Positions 34,603 through 45,000 of a DNA stretch of 64,000 nt are shown here, piece after piece. Origin of the DNA: Thiodubiliella sp900128405 (GTDB taxonomy: Bacteria > Pseudomonadota > Gammaproteobacteria > PS1 > Pseudothioglobaceae); the NCBI GenBank assembly GCA_963682085.1, contig OY821614.1, forward strand, positions 744,001-808,000. The letters are read 5' to 3'. The notes beneath the pieces were generated by a model. The model was not told the origin of the DNA. It ran no database searches and saw nothing but the letters and a program-made list of their open reading frames with translations. A program made the translations under genes and the position numbers. Within the stretch, counting starts at the first letter, position 1; every line of letters begins with the position of its first letter.

Positions 34603-36204
34603 ATGAGCGAACCTTATCAAGTTTTAGCCCGCAAGTATCGTCCTCACACCTTTAGCGAGATGGTGGGTCAAATACACACGACTAAAACTTTAATCAATGC
34701 GCTTGATGCGGATAATTTACACCATGGCTTCTTGTTTACAGGAACACGGGGAGTAGGCAAAACCACCATTGCAAGAATTTTTGCCAAATCCATCAACTGT
34801 GAATGCGGTGTTAGCTCTAAACCTTGTGGCGAATGTGCCACTTGTATCGAGATAGACCAAGGACAATCGGTTGATTTGATTGAATTGGATGCGGCATCGC
34901 ACACAGGCGTTGACAATATGCGTGATATTTTAGAAAATGCGCAATATATGCCAACCAAAAATCGTTATAAGATTTATTTGATTGACGAAGTGCATATGCT
35001 TTCAAAAAGTAGTTTTAACGCACTGCTAAAAACACTAGAAGAGCCACCTAAGCATATTAAATTTTTGCTGGCAACAACAGATCCGCAAAAAGTGCCTATC
35101 ACAGTGCTTTCTCGGTGTTTGCAATTCACCTTGCAAAAACTCACACATGAAGAAATCCTAGGTCAACTAAAATTTATCATGGAGACTGAAAAGTTAAAAT
35201 ATGAAGAATTGGCACTCAGTCAAATTGCCGACTTTGGCAATGGGTCTATGCGTGATGCATTGAGCCTACTTGACCAATCTATTGCCTATGGCAATGGCAC
35301 TGTAATGACCAAAGACATTAAAGCAATGCTGGGTTTGGTGCTCCATGATGACATTCTAACTTTAGCAAAACACCTACTCAATCAAGATGCACAAGCGTGT
35401 ATTAACTTTGTCAGAGAGTTGTCGCACAAAGGCGAAAACTTAACCCAAGCACTAAAAGATTTAAGTGCCTTATTTCACCAAATATCAATCGCACAATGTC
35501 TTGATAATACAGATATTGCTAACGACATTCAAACACTAGCCACAAAAATATCTACCCAAGATTTACAGTTGTTTTATCACATAGCCATTAATGGTAACAA
35601 AGAATTGCCACTTGCACCAAGTGAGCAAATTGGCTTTGAAATGACACTATTACGCATGCTGGCATTTCACTCTAATACGCCCGACAAGACGAAATCAGTC
35701 GCACCCAACAAGACACCACAAACAAAAACGCTAGAAAAAAAAACACCTAAATTAGCACCAACACCTGAAATTAAGCCTAAAACGCAACAATCAACACTTA
35801 ATATCAACTCTCAAGCCGAATGGGAAGAAATGGCAAATACCCTTAAATTCAGCACAATGGCGCATATGTTGATTAAAAATACCGTCTTTGAAAGTGCTGA
35901 CCAGCAAACGCTTACATTAAGTTTGGATGAAAAATTTTCCAATTTACTAACAGACAGCATCAAACGCACCATTCAAGATAAATTACAAGAAAATTTTGGC
36001 AAACTCAGTCTAAACATCAGCGTTAATAAACTCAAAACTCAAACTTTGGCACAAAAAGAAACACAGGCTAAAAATGAAAAAATAGCAGTATTGCAAAAAG
36101 ATTTTTTAGCCGATAAAGGCGTGCAAAAATTACAACAAACCTTTAATACAAAGGTAGATATAAATTCAATTAAAGAGATAAAAATGGAGGCAAGAAATGT
36201 TTAA
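34603..36204 (+). CDS. dnaX: DNA polymerase III subunits tau and gamma
   Basis: Clamp-loader ATPase. It has 533 residues as tau. Walker A is GTRGVGKTT (near 46-54), the zinc finger runs CECGVSSKPCGECATC, and YLIDEVHMLS and TTDPQKVPITVLSRC follow. The C-terminal part after ~residue 370 is a Lys/Thr/Pro-rich linker and a tau-specific domain. An A9 tract at codons 379-380 is a candidate -1 frameshift site for making gamma. Confidence 0.95.
   Translation: MSEPYQVLARKYRPHTFSEMVGQIHTTKTLINALDADNLHHGFLFTGTRGVGKTTIARIFAKSINCECGVSSKPCGECATCIEIDQGQSVDLIELDAASHTGVDNMRDILENAQYMPTKNRYKIYLIDEVHMLSKSSFNALLKTLEEPPKHIKFLLATTDPQKVPITVLSRCLQFTLQKLTHEEILGQLKFIMETEKLKYEELALSQIADFGNGSMRDALSLLDQSIAYGNGTVMTKDIKAMLGLVLHDDILTLAKHLLNQDAQACINFVRELSHKGENLTQALKDLSALFHQISIAQCLDNTDIANDIQTLATKISTQDLQLFYHIAINGNKELPLAPSEQIGFEMTLLRMLAFHSNTPDKTKSVAPNKTPQTKTLEKKTPKLAPTPEIKPKTQQSTLNINSQAEWEEMANTLKFSTMAHMLIKNTVFESADQQTLTLSLDEKFSNLLTDSIKRTIQDKLQENFGKLSLNISVNKLKTQTLAQKETQAKNEKIAVLQKDFLADKGVQKLQQTFNTKVDINSIKEIKMEARNV
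35734..35750 (+). promoter_or_regulatory. Candidate -1 frameshift site for gamma subunit
   Basis: Codons GAA AAA AAA ACA give the in-phase slippery heptamer A AAA AAA within nine consecutive As (35735-35743). A -1 slip reads AAC ACC TAA, stopping after two residues and giving a 382-residue protein ending KKNT, close to the expected gamma length. A nine-A run could also work by transcriptional slippage. Confidence 0.55.
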
Positions 36205-36520
36205 AGGTGGAATGGCTGGTATGATGAAAAAAGCCCAGCAAATGCAAGACAATGTGCAACAAGCACAAGCAGAAATTAAGCAACTAACCGCCACAGGCAC
36301 TGCTGGCGGTGGCGTAGTAAATATTAACATCAACGGCGAACATCAAGCAACCGATATTCAAATCAGCCCCGATGTAATGGATGACAAAGACACACTAGAA
36401 GATTTAATCTTAACCGCCATTAACGACGCCAATCAACAAATTGCTGATGCTTCTGCCGCCAAAATGAAGGATGCCACAGGCGGCATGAAATTACCAGGTG
36501 GTGTAAATTTACCCTTTTAG
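36197..36520 (+). CDS. ybaB: YbaB/EbfC nucleoid-associated protein
   Basis: 107-residue DNA-binding protein. It starts MFKGGMAGMMKKAQQMQ, and the centre has the typical TGTAGGGVVNININGE strand. It overlaps the end of dnaX and directly precedes recR, the classic dnaX-ybaB-recR order. Confidence 0.95.
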   Translation: MFKGGMAGMMKKAQQMQDNVQQAQAEIKQLTATGTAGGGVVNININGEHQATDIQISPDVMDDKDTLEDLILTAINDANQQIADASAAKMKDATGGMKLPGGVNLPF

Positions 36521-37108
36521 ATGATTGAATCCCTCAACGAAGCCTTTTGCACTTTACCAGGTGTTGGCAAAAAAACCGCACAACGCTTTGTTTATCACCT
36601 ATTAGAACGCAATCGCGAAGGTGGCTTAAACCTCGCTAAAGCCCTAGTTGATGCGATGGAACATGTTAAACACTGCTCATCATGTCGCACACTCAGTGAA
36701 AAAGACATTTGTAATATTTGTGCCAATAACAATCGCACCAACACACAACTTTGTATTGTCGAAACACCCACCGACATTCACGCCATTGAGCAAAGTAGCG
36801 TATATAAAGGCAAATATTTTGTCCTAAGTGGCTACCTCTCACCAATAGACGGCATTGGCGCTGCCGAACTGGGTTTAGACGAATTAGAGCAAAAATTACA
36901 CCAACAAGGTATCGAAGAAATCATTTTAGCCACCAATGCCACCATTGAAGGTGAAGTTACCGCACACTACATTAGTAATATGGCAAAACATTTTGATGTC
37001 CGCATCACTCGCATTGCCCACGGACTCCCAATCGGTGGAGAACTTGAATATGCTGATATTAACACCATTGCACACGCTCTCTCTGGACGCAAAGATTATG
37101 ATTTGTAG
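36521..37108 (+). CDS. recR: Recombination protein RecR
   Basis: 195 residues. Helix-hairpin-helix LPGVGKKTAQRF at 13-24, Cys4 zinc finger CSSCRTLSEKDICNIC (about 52-67), and a Toprim domain with IVETPTDIHAIE. It acts with RecF and RecO to load RecA at gaps. It abuts ybaB. Confidence 0.96.
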   Translation: MIESLNEAFCTLPGVGKKTAQRFVYHLLERNREGGLNLAKALVDAMEHVKHCSSCRTLSEKDICNICANNNRTNTQLCIVETPTDIHAIEQSSVYKGKYFVLSGYLSPIDGIGAAELGLDELEQKLHQQGIEEIILATNATIEGEVTAHYISNMAKHFDVRITRIAHGLPIGGELEYADINTIAHALSGRKDYDL

Positions 37109-37117
37109 ACTCCCTAA

Positions 37118-37507
37118 CTAATCAAACTTTTTAGACAATAACTCTATCTCATAACCATCAGGGTCTTTCAAAAAAGCAACGATGGTATTTCCCGCATTCA
37201 TAGCCCCAGCCTCACGAATAACCTCAGCACCCTGCTCTTTTGCCACAGCAGTCGCCTGATATACATCCGCCACATTAATGGCAATATGTCCAAATCCCGT
37301 GCCTATTTCATAATTGCTTTTGCCCCAATTGTAAGTCAATTCCAATGCCGTATTATCAGCCTCAGCCCCATAACCTAAAAACGCCAGTGTAAATTCTCCT
37401 TTAGGGTAATCTTTTTGACGCAATAGATGCATACCCAAAACCTCAGTATAAAAAGCAATGGATTTATCCAAGTCGCCAACTCGTAACATTGTATGTAAAA
37501 TTCTCAT
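37118..37507 (-). CDS. gloA: Lactoylglutathione lyase (glyoxalase I)
   Basis: Detoxifies methylglyoxal with glutathione. It has 129 residues, metal ligands His5 in ILHTMLRV, Glu in ALELTYNWG, His in GFGHIAI and Glu in GYEIELL. It is convergent with recR, and a MITE lies behind its start. Confidence 0.95.
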   Translation of the reverse strand: MRILHTMLRVGDLDKSIAFYTEVLGMHLLRQKDYPKGEFTLAFLGYGAEADNTALELTYNWGKSNYEIGTGFGHIAINVADVYQATAVAKEQGAEVIREAGAMNAGNTIVAFLKDPDGYEIELLSKKFD

Positions 37508-37533
37508 TTATTATCCTTATCTATAATTTCAAT

Positions 37534-37659
37534 AAGACCTTTGATAAATATGAATGATTAGCAAAATTCAATTTTTGCACTTGCTGAATGTTACTGGAAA
37601 AATTGCCAAGTGGATAAAACGAAAATTCTTGATAATTATTTATATTTATGCCAAAGTCT
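37534..37659. mobile_element. MITE, copy E
   Basis: 126-bp copy with ends AGACCTTTGATAAATATGA and TATTTATGCCAAAGTCT and the shared core GATTAGCAAAATTCAATTTT and GCCAAGTGG. It occupies the gap between gloA and the divergent methyltransferase gene. No clear target duplication. Confidence 0.7.
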
Positions 37660-37680
37660 CGATACATTATAATCAAACAA

Positions 37681-38292
37681 ATGACAAGCACACGCACTCA
37701 TTGGGATACAATTTACACAACCAAAAACCACAATAAAGTTAGTTGGCATCAAGCACAGTCTACAATTTCATTGGATTGGATTTTGGATATTACCAACAAA
37801 AACGATGCTATTCTTGATGTCGGCTCAGGCGTATCGGCATTAGCTGATAATTTACTTGAGAAAAATTACCAGCACCTATCGCTATTAGAAATTTCACAAA
37901 TTGCCATTCAAACAATGAAAAAGCGATTAGAAAATCACCTTGACCATGTGCATTTTTACCATGAAAATATCCTAACATTTCAAACCAATATTCAATTTGA
38001 CCTTTGGCACGACCGTGCAGTTTTTCATTTTTTAACCAATGAAAAAGACCAACAAACCTACATTCAAAAACTCAAACAATACCTTAAGCCAAATGGATAT
38101 TTTTTACTCTCCACCTTCGCACCCACAGGCCCAAAACAATGCTCTGAACTCAACATCGTGCAATATGATAGCGATAAAATCACCCTATTGCTAGACACAG
38201 ATTTCAAATTAATTAAAACCACCAGTGAAATCCACCCCCACCCCGATGGCAGCACACAAGACTTCAACTATTTTTTATTACAAAAGACTTAA
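37681..38292 (+). CDS. Class I SAM-dependent methyltransferase
   Basis: 203 residues from the ATG at 37681; an in-frame ATG at 37648 lies within MITE sequence and is rejected. The SAM-binding loop is AILDVGSGVSALADNLLEK, followed by LLEIS and DLWHDRAVFHFL. The overall pattern is that of small TehB/UbiG-like enzymes acting on small molecules. The substrate is unknown. Confidence 0.8.
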   Translation: MTSTRTHWDTIYTTKNHNKVSWHQAQSTISLDWILDITNKNDAILDVGSGVSALADNLLEKNYQHLSLLEISQIAIQTMKKRLENHLDHVHFYHENILTFQTNIQFDLWHDRAVFHFLTNEKDQQTYIQKLKQYLKPNGYFLLSTFAPTGPKQCSELNIVQYDSDKITLLLDTDFKLIKTTSEIHPHPDGSTQDFNYFLLQKT

Positions 38293-38380
38293 AAGCGTTA
38301 ATTTTTTTCATTCCTAAATAAAGGGATAATACTTTTTTGACTTTAAAAGACAACCTAAAGTAAAGAATAAAATAAAGGGG

Positions 38381-38386
38381 TTGACA
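38381..38386 (+). promoter_or_regulatory. Candidate -35 element upstream of the toxin operon
   Basis: A perfect TTGACA stands 122 bases before the first gene of the toxin operon. The sequence 17 bases downstream (TAGGAC) is a weak -10, so the promoter is tentative. The remaining bases of this gap show nothing else. Confidence 0.3.
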
Positions 38387-38507
38387 CTCTTTCAAACAGA
38401 GGTTAGGACTTTACTAATATTAAAAAAATTAGCATCTTATAGATGTAATTTTATTTTTGAACTTAAAGCCTTGCAATTCTCTAAATTTTAATTTAGAATA
38501 CGGCACT

Positions 38508-39014
38508 ATGATTCAAACACAACAAAAGAAAATCATCGCTATTGCTATCATTATCACGCTAGTAGGTTTGATAATTTCTCTCAATATAGGCGACCCAATT
38601 CAACCTAATACCTCAGTATTTGACACTTCTAATACCAATACAACACCAAGCAATAAACAATTAAACACACAATCCAATACATCAAAAACAACACCAAGCA
38701 ATAAACAAAACAACAACCCTTTTAACCCAAACCAAACTAACACTACCAACACCACTAACCCACATTTCCCCCCAGGCTTCCCCAAACCCCTACCCCCATT
38801 AGACCCAGAAAAACTCAAAGAAACCGATGATTTAATTGCTACAGGCGATGCCATCATTGCAAAAATGAACGCCCTAATTTCCACACTTGATTTACCCAAA
38901 ATAAAGCTGAGCAAAACTGAGCAAGCTCAATTAGACGCTCAGCGTCAAGCCCAACAAACTAGACTAGATGACATCAAAGCCCAATTAGAGGCACTACAAG
39001 GAGACTTACAATGA
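38508..39014 (+). CDS. Small membrane-anchored protein coupled to the giant toxin gene
   Basis: 168 residues from the ATG at 38508 (an upstream in-frame ATG at 38457 gives a non-hydrophobic extension). One N-terminal membrane segment (about 9-27) is followed by an Asn/Thr/Pro-rich spacer with two TTPSNKQ repeats, then a heptad-rich helix (about 110-168) ending TRLDDIKAQLEALQGDLQ. I recognise no family. Its stop overlaps the toxin start (ATGA), so the two proteins are made together. It may be a secretion helper, surface tether or partner subunit. Confidence 0.7.
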   Translation: MIQTQQKKIIAIAIIITLVGLIISLNIGDPIQPNTSVFDTSNTNTTPSNKQLNTQSNTSKTTPSNKQNNNPFNPNQTNTTNTTNPHFPPGFPKPLPPLDPEKLKETDDLIATGDAIIAKMNALISTLDLPKIKLSKTEQAQLDAQRQAQQTRLDDIKAQLEALQGDLQ

Positions 39015-42000
39015 CTTATTCATTCAAACAATCTATCAATCTAACACTACCAATCTTATTGGTTTTATTATTAGGCACCCCCACTCAAGCAACCGCAAGC
39101 ATTGACACCACCGCACTAGTAGGTAGCACTGCTGGTGGTTTTAGCGTCAACCAAGGCACAGCAAACTACGCTATCCCTATTACCGTGCCACCAGGCATAG
39201 CAGGCATGAAACCCGAATTGAGCATTAACTACAATTCCAATGCAAGCAATGGGCAATTAGGTCTGGGTTTTAGCCTAGGTGGCTTATCTGTTATTCATCG
39301 TTGTGCCAAAACCATTGCCACTGATGGCGTAAAAGGTGGCGTTAACTATAACAATAACGATAGATACTGCCTAAACGGACAACGCTTAATCGCCATCTCT
39401 GGTGTAGATGGACAATCAGGTAGCGAATATCGCACTGAAATAAACAGTTTTAGCAAAATTAAATACAACGGTAACTATTGGACTGTAAAAACCAAATCTG
39501 GACAAACTTTTGAATATGGCAATACGCAAAATTCTAAGATTGAAGCACAAGGTAAATCAACCGTCAGACTTTGGGCAGTGAATAAAATTACTGATGTTGC
39601 TAATAATGCGATTAATTATATTTACAATGAAGACAATGTGAATGGCGAATATACCTTGAGTCGAATTAACTATACTGACAATTCAGTTAGGTTGACTTAT
39701 GAAGACAGAAATGATGTTTCTACCTCTTATCAAGCAGGTAGTAAGTTACAGCAGACCAAGCGCTTAAGTAATATCACTACTCATGTGAATAACAATATTA
39801 TAAGAACCTATGATTTAGAATACCAATATCAGAGTGCACCTGAGAGAAGTCGATTAATTTCAATTGAGGAATGTGTTAACGGTCAATGTTTGCCAAAAAC
39901 TGAATTTGAGTGGCAATACAGCAGTAGTAATAACAGTTTTGATTCAGGTAAGCGATGGAAAGATAGCTTAGGCGATAACTGGAAAAATCGCCCAATCCAC
40001 AAAGGTGGTGAACACTCTACACTGATTGACATAAACGGCGACGGACGACCCGACCGTGTCTTTGACAGAAACCCAAAAAATAATCAACAAGGAATTTATG
40101 TTCATCTTAATACAGGTAGTGGTTTTAGCTCAGGTTGGCGATGGCAAAATGACTTAGGTGATAACTGGAAAAATCACCCAATCCACAAAGGCGGTAAACA
40201 TTCCACACTAATTGACATGAACGGCGACGGACGACCCGACCGTGTCTTTGACAGAAATCCAAGCAATGATCAAGAAGGAATATATGTTTATCTTAATACA
40301 GGTAGTGGTTTTGACTCAGGTCAGCAATGGCAAAATGACTTAGGCGATAGCTGGAAAAATCACCCAATCCACGAAGGTGGTCAACATTCCACACTAATTG
40401 ACATGAACGGTGACGGACTACCCGACCGTGTCTTTGACAGAAATCCAGGCAATGATCACAAAGGAATATATGTTTATCTTAATACAGGTAGTGGTTTTGA
40501 CTCAGGTCAGCAATGGCAAAATAACTTAAGTGATTACTGTTGCAATAACTGGAAAAATTACCCAATCTACGAAGGCGGTGAATACTCCACACTGATTGAC
40601 ATGAACGGTGACGGACTACCCGACCGTGTCTTTGACAGAAATCCAAGCAATGATCAAGAAGGAATATATGTTTATCTTAATACAGGTAGTGGTTTTGACT
40701 CAGGTCAGCAATGGCAAAATGACTTAGGCGATAACTGGAAAAATAATCCAATCCAGAAAGGCGGTGAACACTCCACACTGATTGACATGAACGGTGATGG
40801 ACTACCCGACCGTGTCTTTGACAGAAATCCAAGTAGTAATCAAGAAGGAATATATGTTTATCTTAATACAGGTAGTGGTTTTGACTCAGGTCAGCAATGG
40901 CAAAATGACTTAGGTGATAGCTGGAAAAATCGCCCAATCCACAAAGGCGGTGAATATTCCACACTGATTGACATGAACGGTGACGGACTACCTGACCGTG
41001 TCTTTGACAGAAATCCAAGTAGTAATCAAGAAGGAATATATGTTTATCTTAATACAGGTAGTGGTTTTGACTCAGGTCAGCAATGGCAAAATGACTTAGG
41101 TGATAGCTGGAAAAATCGCCCAATCCACAAAGGCGGTGAATATTCCACACTGATTGACATGAACGGTGACGGACTACCTGACCGTGTCTTTGACAGAAAT
41201 CCAAGTAGTAATCAAGAAGGAATATATGTTTATCTTAATACAGGTAGTGGTTTTGACTCAGGTCAGCAATGGCAAAATGACTTAGGTGATAGCTGGAAAA
41301 ATCGCCCAATCCACAAAGGCGGTGAATATTCCACACTGATTGACATGAACGGTGACGGACTACCTGACCGTGTCTTTGACAGAGCTCCAGACAATGATCA
41401 GCAAGGAGTATATGTATTTTTAAACCAATCTGATAAACGAAAGTTAAGATCTATCACCAATGGCTTCGGCACTCAAACCATTATTAACTACAAGCCACTT
41501 ACTGATGATATGGTTCATTATAAGCGTAAAGGTTTTTACCCGAACATCAGTATTCGCAACGCCAGTCAAGTCGTCTCAAGCGTTACAACCGACAACGCTA
41601 TTGGTGGTCAAAACACCACTACTTACAAATACTATGGTGCTAAAGTCAATCTCAAAGGCAGAGGCAATCTAGGTTTTGCTAAGATTAAGGAAAGAAACTT
41701 ACAGTCCAACAAAAGCACTTCCACTAAATACAGTCAAACTTATCCTTATATTGGTCGAATCACCTCAACTGAGGTTGGATATATTGTCTCTCGTCGTTTT
41801 CGATTATTAAGCAATCAAACTAATACCTATCAAAACAAATCTAGTTATAACAACAAAGTCGATTCGCCTTATTTAACCCAAAGCCTAAAGCAATTTTATA
41901 AATTTAATTTAGGTAATTCACTTGTACTTACCACCGTTATCACTAATCAGTCTAATATTGATAATTACGGCAATGTCGGTACCATTGAAGTAACTACTGC

Positions 42001-45000
42001 AGGCAGCGGTAAAACCTTTACCAAAATCACCCAAAACACCTATAGTAATAATGCTACTAATTGGCATCTAGGAAGACTAACCGCTTCCACAGTAACCCAC
42101 AAAGCCCCCAATACTCCTAACATAAGGCGTAGCTCTAACTTTACTTACAACAACAAAGGCCTACTCACATCCGAAACTATTGAACCCAATACCAGCAAAG
42201 CCCTCACCACCACCTATGAATACGACAATTTTGGCAACAAAATCAAAGCCACCACCAGTGCCAACGGCATTACTAACAGAAACACTGCCACCAAATATAG
42301 TGCCGATGGTAAATTCCCCATCAAGGCCACTAATGCTCTAGGGCATTCTGAGATCAAAACCTTTGATGCAAAAACAGGCAACATCCTAACCCTTACAGGC
42401 CCCAATAGTCTAACCACCACTTGGCAATACGATGCTTTAGGCAGAAAAAAACTAGAAACCAGAGCCGACGACACCACCACTAGCACCAATTACCAATGGG
42501 CAGAAGACGAATCACCTAACAGCCTATACAAGACCACCACGACAACCAGTGGGTCTAATCCCAAAACCACCTATTTTGACGCCTTCAACCGCAAAGTCAG
42601 AGAACAGCACACCGGCTTTGACGGACGCAAAATCAACAGCGATACTTACTACGATAATCTAGGCAGAGTAGACCGTGCCAGTCTGCCTTATTTCACAGAC
42701 GAACAAAGCTACTTTATTACCACCCAATATGACGCTATCGGTAGACTCACCAGCACCACTAAACCCGCCGACCAAGGCAACACTACCACCAGTTCCACCT
42801 TCTACCACGGCTTCTTCACCACTACAACTAATACTTTAGATCGTCAAGCTTTAGGTCATCAAAAAAATACCACTAAAAATGCCATCGGTAAAATCATCTA
42901 CATGAACGAGCCCGAAGGCTCTTGGCTCGCTCACCAGCACGATGCTATCGGCAACCTAATCCAAACCAATGTTGGCGGCGTAATCACCACTATGAGTTAC
43001 GATAATCGTGGCAATAAAATCTCAATGAATGACCCTGACATGGGCATTTGGAGCTACACTTACAATGCCCTAGGCGAACTAATTAGTCAAACTGATGCTA
43101 AAAGCCAAACCAGCACTATAAGCTATGACAAACTCGGCAGAATGACCCAAAGAGTTGAGCCTGAAGGCACTACTAATTGGCAATATGACACCAAAGCCAA
43201 CGGCATCGGCAAGCTTGCACAGGTAACTGCCCCACTAGGCTATAAAAAAGAATACAGTTACGACAGCTTGGGCAGAGTCGGCACAATCACCACACATGCT
43301 AATAACCAAAGTTTTAACATTCAAAACCAATACGACCAATATTCTCGTTTAAGTACCCAAACTCGCCCGCAAAACTTTAAGGTGGAGAATGTCTATAATC
43401 AGTATGGCTATCTAATGGCTAAACGAGCACCAAAAGACCAAATTAGTGATTATGATTGGGAGCATTTAACTAAGTTAACGCAAGACAGTTTAGTTAATGT
43501 AGAAGAAGCACTAACCAAAGCCAATGAATTTGAACAGAAAGCCAATGTTTATAGTTCTAGTGCGAAAAACTATAGGCTATATGCGGATTACTACACCAAC
43601 ACATCAGCAGAACTTATACAAAAAGCACAAGAACTTAGAAATAATGTCGATTTACTTGAAGAGATAGTTGTTAGATTACAAAAAGAGGCAAAGCAGTACA
43701 CTGATTCAGCCAAAGGTTATCTTATTGCAGCTAGGCGCTTTCAACATTTATCTAATGTTAATGTTGCAGATGATCAAGAGCGTAGTTATATTGATAGTAA
43801 TACTAATAGCAAGACAAGAGGTGTAGCTTTTTATAGTTACGGCAGCGTTGCTGCTAAATCCAACACTAACGGTTACGCATGGTGTAGTAACCAAGCCACT
43901 TGTGTATATTGGGCGAACGTTTCAAAACAATGTGCTATTATCAACACAAATCAGGCGAAACAAAAGCTGGAATTAGCACAAAAATATATCAATTCTTCAG
44001 GTGTAGAAAAACAAGCCTTTGCCAATCACGAAGCAGATAATTACAATAAAAAGGCTAACTATTATACTAGGTATGCAGTGAATTACACTGACCTATCAAA
44101 TGAATATCTAGAACAAGCTCAAGAGTCTGTTAACCAAGCAAAATACTGGCGCGGAGTAACGGCCAACGCACCTGACTATCAAGCCATGCTCGCCGATACC
44201 AACAACATCTACTTCTGGCGCGCTAAGAGCAGGGACGCTAGCGGTCGCCTCACAGGCCACATCGTTGGCAACGGTTTATCCACCGAGCAACAATACAATC
44301 CAGCCACGGGTCATTTGTTTACCATTAAATCAGGCTTTGGCAACACTGATGGAATCCGCAATCTTGAATACGAATATGACCTAATGGATAATGTTACCCA
44401 ACGCCAAAACCACCAAAGTGGGCTTTCAGAAAGCTTTCAATATGACGGCTTAGACAGATTAACCCAATCCAACACTACAGGTAGTATTGCAGGTGTGGAT
44501 TATAACGACACCACCAGTTACCAATACGATATCAACGGCAACATCATCCACAAATCTGATATTGGCAATTATAATTACAACACCCCATCTCAAGCCAGCC
44601 CTCATGCCCCACAAAGTATTACAAGGCCAAATACCAACGCCAACAATCAAGATAGGAGCTACACCTACGATGCCAACGGCAACATGACCAAAAACGATGA
44701 CAAAATCATCCAATGGACTTCCTTTGACAAACCCAAACGCTTTACTAAAAGCAACAGCAACGACAACACCACTTTTGTCTACGCCCCCAATAGAAGCCGA
44801 TACCAAAAAACCCAAACCAAAGCCAGTAGCAACACCACCATTACCACCACCTACATCGGCAAACTCTACGAACAAATCAAACAAAACACCAGCACCGAAC
44901 ATAAACACTTCATCTACGCCGACGGTCAACTCATTGCCATCAACATTAAAACAAACACAACAGCAGGCACACCACCCATCCCCGACAAAACCCGCTATCT

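Noticed and set aside
37648..37680. Methyltransferase start at 37648
   Set aside because: The extra 11 residues are coded by the MITE end; the next ATG (37681) matches the natural start of such proteins.
39950..41415. Regular repeats considered as a CRISPR array
   Set aside because: Units are 186 bp, in frame and encode VCBS-type protein repeats with no spacers. No cas genes are present.
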